A DNA stretch of 64,000 bases, from contig OU452235.1 of NCBI GenBank assembly GCA_911728455.2, positions 7,258,090 to 7,322,089 on the forward strand, in the 5' to 3' direction. The stretch is from Marthasterias glacialis (Eukaryota > Echinodermata > Asteroidea > Forcipulatida > Asteriidae). Below the pieces are notes generated by a model, which made no database searches, was not told the origin of the DNA, and worked only from the letters and a program-made list of their open reading frames with translations. Of this stretch, positions 31,240-45,329 are shown piece by piece (positions within the stretch are counted from its first letter, which is position 1; each line of letters begins with the position of its first letter). The position numbers were made by a program, and so were the translations under genes.

Positions 31240-33066
31240 TACTACCCTCATCAAATTAGCCTTCAGGGATGCCTATTAACCATGCACAAGGAATATAATA
31301 CCGAAAAATTGTTTGACAAAAATCATGCTCTATGTTTGACCATAACTCCGGAACTAAGTATGCCACAGAAACACAACTTGTACCTGGATCTGCCTTAGAT
31401 AGTCCTGAACCCGCAAATATCTTTTTTGGGGCCGTGCAAAATTTAGGTTATACCAAAAATGACCACCGAGCAAGCATGCCCCGAATTTTGTTCAAACGAG
31501 TGTTCAACAGCATTTTTGCCCACAAAGCTGTCTCAGAAACAAAAACACAATATCAACGTCCATATCACCCTTAAAAAATTATGGATTTACAAAAGTTTTA
31601 TACTGTTGGAAAACCCTACTCAAGGGTTCCCGACTCACGGTAATTTTGTAACTGTGGCTAAAATTTATGCGAAGCAATCGTCAAGAGAGTAAGGGTACTA
31701 CCCTCATCAAATTAGCCATCAGGGGCTGCCTATCAACCATGCACAAGGAACATTGGGCCAAAAAATTGTTTGACAAAAATCATGCTGTATGTTTGACCAT
31801 AACTCCGGAACTAAGTATGCCACAGCAACACAACTTGTACCTGTATCTACCTTAGATAGTCTTGCACCCGCAAATGTTATTTTTGGGGCCGTGCAAAATT
31901 TCCGTCATACCAAAAATGACCACCGAGCAAGCATGCCCCGAATTGTGTTCAAACGAGTGTTCAACAGCTTTTTTGCCAACAAAGCTGTCTTAGAAACAAA
32001 AACACAATATCAACGTCCAAATCACCCTAAAAAAAATTATGGATTTACACAAGTTTTATACTGTTGGAAAGCCCTACTCAAGGGTTCCCGACTCACGGTA
32101 ATTTTGTAACTGTGGCTAAAATTTATGCGAAGCAAACGTCAAGAGAGTAGGGGTACTACCCTCATCAAATTAGCCTTCAGGGATGCCTATCAACCATGCA
32201 CAAGGAATATAATACCGAAAAATTGTTTGACAAAAATCATGCTCTATGTTTGACCATAACTCCGGAACTAAGTATGCCACAGAAACACAACTTGTACCTG
32301 TATCTGCCTTAGATAGTCCTGAACCCGCAAATATCTTTTTTGGGGCCGTGCAAAATTTCCGTTATACCAAAAATGACCACCGAGCAAGCATGCCCCGAAT
32401 TGTGTTCAAACGAGTGTTCAACAGCATTTTTGCCCACAAAGCTGTCTCAGAAACAAAAACACAATATCAACGTCCATATCACCCTTAAAAAATTATGGAT
32501 TTACAAAAGTTTTATACTGTTGGAAAACCCTACTCAAGGGTTCCCGACTCACGGTAATTTTGTAACTGTGGCTAAAATTTATGCGAAGCAATCGTCAAGA
32601 GAGTAAGGGTACTACCCTCATCAAATTAGCCATCAGGGGCTGCCTATCAACCATGCACAAGGAACATTGGGCCAAAAAATTGTTTGACAAAAATCATGCT
32701 GTATGTTTGACCATAACTCCGGAACTAAGTATGCCACAGCAACACAACTTGTACCTGTATCTACCTTAGATAGTCTTGCACCCGCAAATGTTATTTTTGG
32801 GGCCGTGCAAAATTTCCGTCATACCAAAAATGACCACCGAGCAAGCATGCCCCGAATTGTGTTCAAACGAGTGTTCAACAGCTTTTTTGCCAACAAAGCT
32901 GTCTTAGAAACAAAAACACAATATCAACGTCCAAATCACCCTAAAAAAATTATGGATTTACACAAGTTTTATACTGTTGGAAAGCCCTACTCAAGGGTTC
33001 CCGACTCACGGTAATTTTGTAACTGTGGCTAAAATTTATGCGAAGCAAACGTCAAAAGAGTAGGGG
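31240..33066 (+). repeat. Recent 2-monomer duplication (914 bp x 2)
   Basis: Monomers at 31332 and 31789 recur at 32246 and 32703, sharing TTTACAAAAGTTTTATAC, CATTGGGCCAAAAAATTG, CAGCTTTTTTGCCAAC and GTCCAAATCACC. Confidence 0.82.
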
Positions 33067-35808
33067 TACTACCCTCATCAAATTAGCCTTCAGGGATGCC
33101 TATCAACCATGCACAAGAAATATAATACCGAAAAAATCTTTGACAAAAATCATGCTCTATGTTTGACCATAACTCCGGAACTAAGTATGCCACAGCAACA
33201 CAACTTGTACCTGTATCTGCCTTAGATAGTCCTGAACCCGCAAATATCTTTTTTGGGGCCGTGCAAAATTTCCGTTATACCAAAAATGACCACCGAGCAA
33301 GCATGCCCCGAATTGTGTTCAAACGAGTGTTCAACAGCATTTTTGACCACAAAGCTGTCTCAGAAACAAAAACACAATATCAACGTCCATATCACCCTAA
33401 AAAAAATTATGGATTTACACAAGTTTTATACTGTTGGAAAGCCCTACTCAAGGGTTCCCGACTCATGGTAATTTTGTAACTGTGGCTACAATTTATGTGA
33501 AGCAATCGTCAAGAGAGTAGGGGTACTACCCTCATCAAATTAGCCTTCAGGGATGCCTATCAACCATGCACAAGGAATATAATACCGAAAAATTGTTTGA
33601 CAAAAATCATGCTCTATGTTTGACCATAACTCCGGAACTAAGTATGCCACAGAAACACAACTTGTACCTGTATCTGCCTTAGATAGTCCTGAACCCGCAA
33701 ATATCTTTTTTGGGGCCGTGCAAAATTTCCGTTATACCAAAAATGACCACCGAGCAAGCATGCCCCGAATTGTGTTCAAACGAGTGTTCAACAGCATTTC
33801 TGCCAACAAAGCTGTCTCAGAAACAAAAACACAATATCAACGTCCATATCACCCTTAAAAAATTATGGATTTACAAAAGTTTTATACTGTTGGAAAACCC
33901 TACTCAAGGGTTCCCGACTCACGGTAATTTTGTAACTGTGGCTAAAATTTATGCGAAGCAATCGTCAAGAGAGTAAGGGTACTACCCTCATCAAATTAGC
34001 CATCAGGGGCTGCCTATCAACCATGCACAAGGAATATAATGCCGAAAAATTGTTTGACAAAAATCATGCTGTATGTTTGACCATAACTCCGGAACTAAGT
34101 ATGCCACAGCAACACAACTTGTACCTGTATCTACCTTAGATAGTCTTGCACCCGCAAATGTTATTTTTGGGGCCGTGCAAAATTTCCGTCATACCAAAAA
34201 TGACCACCGAGCAAGCATGCCCCGAATTGTGTTCAAACGAGTGTTCAACAGCTTTTTTGCCAACAAAGCTGTCTTAGAAACAAAAACACAATATCAACGT
34301 CCAAATCACCCTAAAAAAAATTATGGATTTACACAAGTTTTATACTGTTGGAAAGCCCTACTCAAGGGTTCCCGACTCACGGTAATTTTGTAACTGTGGC
34401 TAAAATTTATGCGAAGCAAACGTCAAAAGAGTAGGGGTACTACCCTCATCAAATTAGCCTTCAGGGATGCCTATCAACCATGCACAAGAAATATAATACC
34501 GAAAAAATCTTTGACAAAAATCATGCTCTATGTTTGACCATAACTCCGGAACTAAGTATGCCACAGCAACACAACTTGTACCTGTATCTGCCTTAGATAG
34601 TCCTGAACCCGCAAATATCTTTTTTGGGGCCGTGCAAAATTTCCGTTATACCAAAAATGACCACCGAGCAAGCATGCCCCGAATTGTGTTCAAACGAGTG
34701 TTCAACAGCATTTTTGACCACAAAGCTGTCTCAGAAACAAAAACACAATATCAACGTCCATATCACCCTAAAAAAAATTATGGATTTACACAAGTTTTAT
34801 ACTGTTGGAAAGCCCTACTCAAGGGTTCCCGACTCATGGTAATTTTGTAACTGTGGCTACAATTTATGTGAAGCAATCGTCAAGAGAGTAGGGGTACTAC
34901 CCTCATCAAATTAGCCTTCAGGGATGCCTATCAACCATGCACAAGGAATATAATACCGAAAAATTGTTTGACAAAAATCATGCTCTATGTTTGACCATAA
35001 CTCCGGAACTAAGTATGCCACAGAAACACAACTTGTACCTGTATCTGCCTTAGATAGTCCTGAACCCGCAAATATCTTTTTTGGGGCCGTGCAAAATTTC
35101 CGTTATACCAAAAATGACCACCGAGCAAGCATGCCCCGAATTGTGTTCAAACGAGTGTTCAACAGCATTTCTGCCAACAAAGCTGTCTCAGAAACAAAAA
35201 CACAATATCAACGTCCATATCACCCTTAAAAAATTATGGATTTACAAAAGTTTTATACTGTTGGAAAACCCTACTCAAGGGTTCCCGACTCACGGTAATT
35301 TTGTAACTGTGGCTAAAATTTATGCGAAGCAATCGTCAAGAGAGTAAGGGTACTACCCTCATCAAATTAGCCATCAGGGGCTGCCTATCAACCATGCACA
35401 AGGAACATTGGGCCGAAAAATTGTTTGACAAAAATTATGCTGTATGTTTGACCATAACTCCGGAACTAAGTATGCCACAGCAACACAACTTGTACCTGTA
35501 TCTACCTTAGATAGTCTTGCACCCGCAAATGTTATTTTTGGGGCCGTGCAAAGTTTCCGTCATACCAAAAATGACCACCGAGCAAGCATGCCCCGAATTG
35601 TGTTCAAACGAGTGTTCAACAGCTTTTTTGCCAACAAAGCTGTCTTAGAAACAAAAACACAATATCAACGTCCATATCACCCTAAAAAAAATTATGGATT
35701 TACACAAGTTTTATACTGTTGGAAAGCCCTACTCAAGGGTTCCCGACTCACGGTAATTTTGTAACTGTGGCTAAAATTTATGCGAAGCAAACGTCAAAAG
35801 AGTAGGGG
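33067..35808 (+). repeat. Recent 3-monomer duplication (1371 bp x 2)
   Basis: Monomers at 33159, 33616 and 34073 recur in order at 34530, 34987 and 35444, sharing GAAAAAATCTTTGAC and CAGCATTTCTGCCAAC. The third pair differs mainly at AATATAATGCC versus AACATTGGGCC. Confidence 0.83.
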
Positions 35809-36722
35809 TACTACCCTCATCAAATTAGCCTTCAGGGATGCCTATCAACCATGCACAAGAAATATAATACCGAAAAATTCTTTGACAAAAATAATGCTCT
35901 ATGTTTGACCATAACTCCGGAACTAAGTATGCCACAGAAACACAACTTGTACCTGTATCTGCCTTAGATAGTCCTGAACCCGCAAATATCTTTTTTGGGG
36001 CCGTGCAAAATTTCCGTCATACCAAAAATGACCACCGAGCAAGCATGCCCTGAATTGTGTTCAAACGAGTGTTCAACAGCATTTTTGCCCAAAAAGCTGT
36101 CTCAGAAATAAAAACACAATATCAACGTCCATATCACCCTAAAAATAATTATGGATTTACACAAGTTTTATACTGTTGGAAAGCCCTACTCAAGGGTTCC
36201 CGACTCACGGTAATTTTGTAACTGTGGCTAAAATTTATGCGAAGCAAACGTAAAAAGAGTAGGGGTACTACCCTCATCAAATTAGCCTTCAGGGATGCCT
36301 ATCAACCATGCACAAGAAATATAATACCGAAAAATTCTTTGACAAAAATAATGCTCTATGTTTGACCATAACTCCGGAACTAAGTATGCCACAGAAACAC
36401 AACTTGTACCTGTATCTGCCTTAGATAGTCCTGAACCCGCAAATATCTTTTTTGGGGCCGTGCAAAATTTCCGTCATACCAAAAATGACCACCGAGCAAG
36501 CATGCCCTGAATTGTGTTCAAACGAGTGTTCAACAGCATTTTTGCCCAAAAAGCTGTCTCAGAAATAAAAACACAATATCAACGTCCATATCACCCTAAA
36601 AATAATTATGGATTTACACAAGTTTTATACTGTTGGAAAGCCCTACTCAAGGGTTCCCGACTCACGGTAATTTTGTAACTGTGGCTAAAATTTATGCGAA
36701 GCAATCGTCAAGAGAGTAAGGG
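35809..36722 (+). repeat. Recent single-monomer duplication (457 bp x 2)
   Basis: Two adjacent monomers share private variants (AAATTCTTTGACAAAAATAA, TGCCCTGAATTG, CTCAGAAATAAAAAC, CCCTAAAAATAATTATGG) 457 bp apart. Confidence 0.85.
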
Positions 36723-39700
36723 TACTACCCTCATCAAATTAGCCATCAGGGGCTGCCTATCAACCATGCACAAGGAATATAATGCCGAAAAATTGTTTGA
36801 CAAAAATCATGCTGTATGTTTGACCATAACTCCGGAACTAAGTATGCCACAGCAACACAACTTGTACCTGTATCTACCTTAGATAGTCCTGCACCCGCAA
36901 ATGTCATTTTTGGGGCCGTGCAAAATTTCCGTCATACCAAAAATGACCACTGAGCAAGCATGCCCCGAATTGTGTTCAAACGAGTGTTCAACAGCATTTT
37001 TGCCCACAAAGCTGTCTCAGAAACAAAAACACAATATCAACGTCCATATCACCCTTAAAAAAATTATGGATTTACACAAGTTTTATACTGTTGAAAAGCC
37101 CTACTCAAGGGTTCTTCACTCAAGGTAATTTTGTAACTGTGGCTAAAATTTATGTGAAGCAATCGTCAAAAGAGTAGGGGTACTACCCTCATCAAATTAG
37201 CCTTCAGGGATGCCTATCAACCATGCACAAGGAATATAATACCGAAAAATTGTTTGACAAAAATTATGCTCTATGTTTGACCATAACTCCGGAACTAAGT
37301 ATGCCACAGCAACACAACTTGTACCTGTATCTACCTTAGATAGTCCTGCACCCGCTAATGTCATCTTTGGGTGCGTGCAAAGTTTCCGTTATACCAAAAA
37401 TGACCACCAAGCAAGCATGCCCCGAATTGTGTTCAAACGAGTGTTCAACAGCATTTTTGCCCACAAAGCTGTCTCAGAAACAAAAACACAATATCAACGT
37501 CCATATCACCCTTAAACAAATTATGGATTTACACAAGTTTTATACTGTTGGAAAGCCCTACTCAAGGGTTCTCGACTCATGGTAATTTTGTAACTGTGGC
37601 TAAAATTTATGAGAAGCAAACGTCAATAGAGTAGGGGTACTACCCTCATCAAATTAGCCTTCAGGGATGCCTATCAACCATGCACAAGGAATATAATGCC
37701 GAAAAATGTTTGACAAAAATCATGCGCTATGTTTGACCATATTTCCGGAACTAAGTATGCCACAGAAACACAACTTGTACCTGTATCTGCCTTAGATAGT
37801 CCTGCACCCGCAAATATCTTTTTTGGGGCCGTGCAAAATTTCCGTCATACCAAAAATGACCACCGAGCAAGCATGCCCCGAATTGTGTTCAAACGAGTGT
37901 TCAACAGCATTTTTGACCACAAAGCTGTCTGAGAAACAAAAACAAAATATCAACGTTCATACCACCCTTAACAAAATTATGGATTTACACAAGTTTTATA
38001 CTGTTGAAAAGCCCTACTCAAGGGTTCCCGACTCATGGTAATTTTGTAACTGTGGCTACAATTTATGCGAAGCAATCGTCCAGAGAGTAGGGGTACTACC
38101 CTCATCAAATTAGCCTTCAGGGATGCCTATCAACCATGCACAAGGAATATAACGCCGAAAAATGTTTGACAAAAATCATGCGCTATGTTTGACCATAACT
38201 CCGGAACTAAGTATGCCACAGCAACACAACTTGTACCTGTATCTACCTTAGATAGTCTTGCACCCGCAAATGTCATTTTTGGGGCCGTGCAAAATTTCCG
38301 TCATACCAAAAATGACCACCAAGCAAGCATGCCCCGAATTGTGTTCAAACGAGTGTTCAACAGCATTTTTGACCACGAAGCTGTCTCAGAAACAAAAACA
38401 CAATATCAACGTCCATATCACCCTTAAAAAAATTATGGATTTACACAAGTTTTATACTGTTGGAAAGCCCTACTCAAGGGTTCCCGACTCACGGTAATTT
38501 TGTAACTGTGGCTAAAATTTATGCGAAGCAATCGTCAAGAGAGTAAGGGTACTACCCTCATCAAATTAGCCATCAGGGGCTGCCTATCAACCATGCACAA
38601 GGAACATAGGGCCGAAAAATTGTTTGACAAAAATTATGCTCTATGTTTGACCATAACTCCGGAACTAAGTATGCCACAGCAACACAACTTGTACCTGTAT
38701 CTACCTTAGATAGTCCTGCACCCGATAATGTCATCTTTGGGTGCGTGCAAAGTTTCCGTCATACCAAAAATGACCGCCAAGCAAGCATGCCCCAAATTGT
38801 GTTCAAACGAGTGTTCAACAGCATTTTTGCCCACAAAGCTGTCTCAGAAACAAAAACACAATATCGACGTCCATATCACCCTTAAACAAATTATGGATTT
38901 ACACAAGTTTTATACTGTTGGAAAGCCCTACTCAAGGGTTCTCGACTCATGGTAATTTTGTAACTGTGGCTAAAATTTATGAGAAGCAAACGTCAATAGA
39001 GTAGGGGTACTACCCTGATCAAATTAGCCTTCAGGGATGCCTATCAACCATGCACAAGGAATATAATGCCGAAAAATGTTTGACAAAAATCATGCGCTAT
39101 GTTTGACCATATTTCCGGAACTAAGTATGCCACAGAAACACAACTTGTACCTGTATCTGCCTTAGATAGTCCTGCACCCGCAAATATCTTTTTTGGGGCC
39201 GTGCAAAATTTCCGTCATACCAAAAATGACCACCGAGCAAGCATGCCCCGAATTGTGTTCAAACGAGTGTTCAACAGCATTTTTGACCACAAAGCTGTCT
39301 CAGAAACAAAAACACAATATCAACGTCCATATCACCCTTAAAAAAATTATGGATTTACACAAGTTTTATACTGTTGGAAAGCCCTACTCAAGGGTTCCCG
39401 ACTCACGGTAATTTTGTAACTGTGGCTAAAATTTATGCGAAGCAATCGTCAAGACAGTAAGGGTACTACCCTCATCAAATTAGCCATCAGGGGTTGCCTA
39501 TCAACCATGCACAAGGAACATTGGGCCGAAAAATTGTTTGACATAAATCATGCTCTATGTTTGACCATAACTCCGGAACTAAGTATGCCACAGCAACACA
39601 ACTTGTACCTGTATCTACCTTAGATGGTCCTGCACCCGCAAATGTCATTTTTGGGGCCGTGCAAAATTTCCGTCATACCAAAAATGACCACCTAGCAAGC

Positions 39701-42700
39701 ATGCCCCGAATTGTGTTCAAACGAGTGTTCAACAGCATTTTTGACCACAAAGCTGTCTCAGAAACAAAAACACAATATCAACGTCCATATCACCCTAAAA
39801 AAAATTATGGAGTTACACAAGTTTTATACTGTTGGAAAGCCCTACTCAAGGGTTCCCGACTCACGGTAATTTTGTAACTGTGGCTAAAATTTATGCGAAG
39901 CAATCGTCAAGAGAGTAAGGGTACTACCCTCATCAAATTATCCATTAGGGGCTGCCTATCAACCATGCACAAGGAACATTGGGCCGAAAAATTGTTTGAC
40001 AAAAATCATGCTCTATGTTTGACCATAACTCCAGAACTAAGTATGCCACAGCAACACAACTTGTACCTGTATCTTCCTTAGATAGTCCTACACCCGATAA
40101 TGTCTTTTTTGGGGCCGTGCAAAATTTCCGTTATATCAAAAATGACCACCAAGCAAGCATGCCCCGAATTGTGTTCAAACGAGTGTTCATGAGCATTTTT
40201 GACCACAAAGCTGTCTGAGAAACAAAAACAAAATATCAACGTCCATACCACCCTTAAAAAAATTATGGATTTACACAAGTTTTATACTGTTGAAAAGCCC
40301 TACTCAAGGGTTCCCGACTCATGGTAATTTTGTAACTGTGGCTACAATTTATGCGAAGCAATCGTCAAGAGAGTAGGGGTACTACCCTCATCAAATTAGC
40401 CTTCAGGGATGCCTATCAACCATGCACAAGGAATATAACGCCGAAAAATGTTTGACAAAAATCATGCGCTATGTTTGACCATAACTCCGGAACTAAGTAT
40501 GCCACAGCAACACAACTTGTACCTGTATCTACCTTAGATAGTCTTCCACCCGCAAATGTCATTTTTGGGGCCGTGCAAAATTTCCGTCATACCAGAAATG
40601 ACCACCAAGCAAGCATGCCCCGAATTGTGTTCAAACGAGTGTTCAACAGCATTTTTGACCACAAAGCTGTCTCAGAAACAAAAACACAATATCAACGTCC
40701 TTATCACCCTTAAAAAATTAATGGATTTACACAAGTTTTATACTGTTGAAAAGCCCTACTCAAGGGTTCCCGACTCACGGTAATTTTGAAACTGTGGCTA
40801 AAATTTATGCGAAGCAATCGTCAAGAGAGTAAGGGTACTACCCTCATCAAATTAGCCATCAGGGGCTGCCTATCAACCATGCACAAGGAACATAGGGCCG
40901 AAAAATTGTTTGACAAAAATTATGCTCTATGTTTGACCATAACTCCGGAACTAAGTATGCCACAGCAACACAACTTGTACCTGTATCTACCTTAGATAGT
41001 CCTGCACCCGATAATGTCATATTTGGGTGCGTGCAAAGTTTCCGTTATACCAAAAATTACCACCAAGCAAGCATGCCCCAAATTGTGTTCAAACGAGTGT
41101 TCAACAGCATTTTTGCCCACAAAGCTGTCTCAGAAACAAAAACACAATATCAACGTCCATATCACCCTTAAACAAATTATGGATTTACACAAGTTTTATA
41201 CTGTTGGAAAGCCCTACTCAAGGGTTTTCGACTCATGGTAATTTTGTAACTGTGGCTAAAATTTATGCGAAGCAATCGTCAAGAGAGTAGGGGTACTACC
41301 CTCATCAAATTAGCCTTCAGGGATGCCTATCAACCATGCACAAGGAATATAACGCCGAAAAATGTTTGACAAAAATCATGCGCTATGTTTGACCATAACT
41401 CCGGAACTAAGTATGCCACAGCAACACAACTTGTACCTGTATCTACCTTAGATAGTCTTGCACCCGCAAATGTCATTTTTGGGGCCGTGCAAAATTTCCG
41501 TCATACCAGAAATGACCACCAAGCAAGCATGCCCCGAATTGTGTTCAAACGAGTGTTCAACAGCATTTTTGACCACAAAGCTGTCTCAGAAACAAAAACA
41601 CAATATCAACGTCCTTATCACCCTTAAAAAATTAATGGATTTACACAAGTTTTACTTTGTTGGAAAGCCCTACTCAAGGGTTCCCGACTCACGGTAATTT
41701 TGAAACTGTGGCTAAAATTTATGCGAAGCAATCGTCAAGAGAGTAAGGGTACTACCCTCATCAAATTAGCCATCAGGGGCTGCCTATCAACCATGCACAA
41801 GGAACATAGGGCCGAAAAATTGTTTGACAAAAATTATGCTCTATGTTTGACCATAACTCCGGAACTAAGTATGCCACAGCAACACAACTTGTACCTGCAT
41901 CTACCTTAGATAGTCCTGCACCCGATAATGTCATATTTGGGTGCGTGCAAAGTTTCCGTTATACCAAAAATGACCACCAAGCAAGCATGCCCCAAATTGT
42001 GTTCAAACGAGTGTTCAACAGCATTTTTGCCCACAAAGCTGTCTCAGAAACAAAAACACAATATCAACGTCCATATCACCCTTAAACAAATTATGGATTT
42101 ACACAAGTTTTATACTGTTGGAAAGCCCTACTCAAGGGTTTTCGACTCATGGTAATTTTGTAACTGTGGCTAAAATTTATGAGAAGCAAACGTCAATAGA
42201 GTAGGGGTATTACCCTCATCAAATTAGCCTTCAGGGATGCCTATCAACCATGCACAAGGAATATAATGCCAAAAAATGTTTGACAAAAATCATGCGCTAT
42301 GTTTGACCATATTTCCGGAACTAAGTATGCCACAGAAACACAACTTATACCTGTATCTGCCTTAGATAGTCCTGCACCCGCAAATATCTTTTTTGGGGCC
42401 GTGCAAAATTTCCGTCATACCAAAAATGACCACCGAGCAAGCATGCCCCGAATTGTGTTCAAACGAGTGTTCAACAGCATTTTTGACCACAAAGCTGTCT
42501 CAGAAACAAAAACACAATATCAACGTCCATATCACCCTTAAAAAAATTATGGATTTACACAGGTTTTATACTGTTGGAAAGCCCTACTCAAGGGTTCCCG
42601 ACTCACGGTAATTTTGTAACTGTGGCAAAAATTTATGCGAAGCAATTGTCAAGAGAGTAAGGGTACTACCCTCATCAAATTATCCATTAGGGGCTGCCTA

Positions 42701-45329
42701 TCAACCATGCACAAGGAACATTGGGCCGAAAAATTGTTTGACAAAAATCATGCTCTATGTTTGACCATAACTCCGGAACTAAGTATGCCACAGCAACACA
42801 ACTTGTACCTATCTTCTTTAGATAGTCCTGCACCCGATAATGTTATTTTTGGGGCCGTGCAAAATTTCCGTCATACCAAAAATGACCACCAAGCAAGCAT
42901 GCCCCGAAATGTGTTCAAACGAGTGTTCAACAGCATTTTTGCCCACAAAGCTGTCTCAGAAACAAAAACACAATATCAACGTCCATATCACCCTTAAAAA
43001 AAATTATGGATTTACACAAGTTTTATACTGTTGGAAAGCTCTACTCAAGGGTTCCCGACTCATGGTAATTTTGTAACTGTGGCAAAAATTTATGCGAAGC
43101 AATTGTCAAGAGAGTAAGGGTACTACCCTCATCAAATTATCCATTAGGGGCTGCCTATCAACCATGCACAAGGAACATTGGGCCGAAAAATTGTTTGACA
43201 AAAATCATGCTCTATGTTTGACCATAACTCCGGAACTAAGTATGCCACAGAACCACAACTTGTAAAAGTATCTACCTTAGATAGTCCTGCACCCGATAAT
43301 GTCATTTTTGGGGCCGAGCAAAATTTCCGTCATACCAAAAATGACCACCAAGCAAGCATGCCCCGAATTGTGTTCAAACGAGTGTTCAAAAGCATTTTTG
43401 CCCACAAAGCTGTCTCAGAAACAAAAACACAATATCAACGTCCATATCACCCTTAAAAAAATTATGGATTTACACAAGTTTTATACTGTTGAAAAGCCCT
43501 AATCAAGGGTTCCCGACTCATGGTAATTTTGTAACTGTGGTTAAAATTTATGCGAAGCAATCGTCAAGAGAGTAGGGGTATTACCCTCATCAAATTAGCC
43601 TTCAGGGATGCCTATCAACCATGCACAAGGAATATAATGCAGAAAAATTGTTTGACAAAAATCATGCTCTATGTTTGACCATAACTCCGGAACTAAGTAT
43701 GCCACAGAAACACAACTTTTACCTGTATCTGCCTTAGATAGTCCTGCACCCGCAAATGTCTTTTTTGGGGTCGTGCAAAATTTCCGTCATACCAAAAATG
43801 ACCACCGAGCAAGCATGCCCCGAATTGTGTTCAAACGAATGTTCAACAGCATTTTTGACCACAAAGCTGTCTCAGAAACAAAAACAATAATGGATTTACA
43901 CAAGTTTTACATTGTTGGAAGCCCTACTCAAGCGTTCCCGACTCATTTTAATTTTGTAACTGTGGCTGAAATTTATGCAAAGCAAACGTCAAGAGAGTAG
44001 GGGTACCACCCTCATCAAATTAGCCTTCAGGGATGCCTATCAACCATGCACAAGGAATATAATGCCGAAAAAATGTTTGACAAAAATCATGCGCTATGTT
44101 TGACCATAACTCCGGAACTAAGTATGCCACAGCAACACAACTTGTACCTGTATCTGCCTTAGATAGTCCTGCACCCGCAAATGTCTTTTTTGGGGCCTTG
44201 CACACTTTCCTTTATACCAAAAATGACCACCAAGCAAGCATGCCCCGAATTGTGTTCAAACGAGTGTTCAACAGCATTTTTGACCACAAAGCTGTCTCAG
44301 AAACAAAAAAACAATATCAACGTCTATATCACCCTTAAAAAATTATGGATTTACACAAGTTTTATACTGTTGGAAAGCCCTAGTCAAGGGTTCCCAACTC
44401 ATGGTAATTTTGTAACTGTGGCTAAAATTTATGCGAAGCAAACAGCAAGAGAGTAGGGGTCGTGTACCCTCATCAAATTAGCCTTCAGGCGATGCCTATC
44501 AACCATGCACAAGGAATATAATGCCGAAAAATTGTTTGACAAAAATCATGCTCTATGTTTGACCATAACTCCAGAACTATGTATGCCACAGAAACACAAC
44601 TTGTACCAGTATCTACCTTAGATAGTCTTGCACCCAATAATGTCATTTTTGGGGCCGTGCAAAATTTCCGTTATACCAAAAGTGACCACTGAGCAAGCAT
44701 GCCCCGAATTGTAGTCAAAAAAGTGTTCAACAGCATTTTTTCCAACAAAGCTGTCTCAGAAACAAAAACGCAATATCAACGTATATCACCCTTAAAAAAA
44801 TTATGGATTTACACAAGTTTTATACTGTTGGAAAGCCCTACTCAAGGGTTCCCGACTCATGGTAATTTTGTAACTGTGGCTACAATTTATGCGAAGCAAA
44901 CGTCAAGAGAGTAGGGGTACTACCCTCATCAAATTAGCCTTCAGGGATGCCTATCAACCATGCACAAGGAATATAATGCCGAAAAATTGTTTGACAAAAA
45001 TCATGCGCCCTGTTTGACCATAACTCCGGAACAAAGTATGCCAGAGCAACACAACTTGTACCTGTACCTGCCTTAGATAGTCCTGCAACCGCAAATGTCA
45101 CTTTTGGGGCCGTGCAAAAATTTTCTTCATACCAAAAAGGACCACCAAGCTTGCATGCCCCGAATTGTTTTAAGCGAGTGTTCAATAGGACTTTTGACCA
45201 CAAAGCTGTCTGAGAAACAAAAACACAATATCAACGTCTATATCACCCTTAAAGAATTAATGGATTTAGGCAAGTTTTATACTGTTGGAAAGCCCTACTC
45301 AAGGGTTCCCGACTCATGGTAATTCTGTA

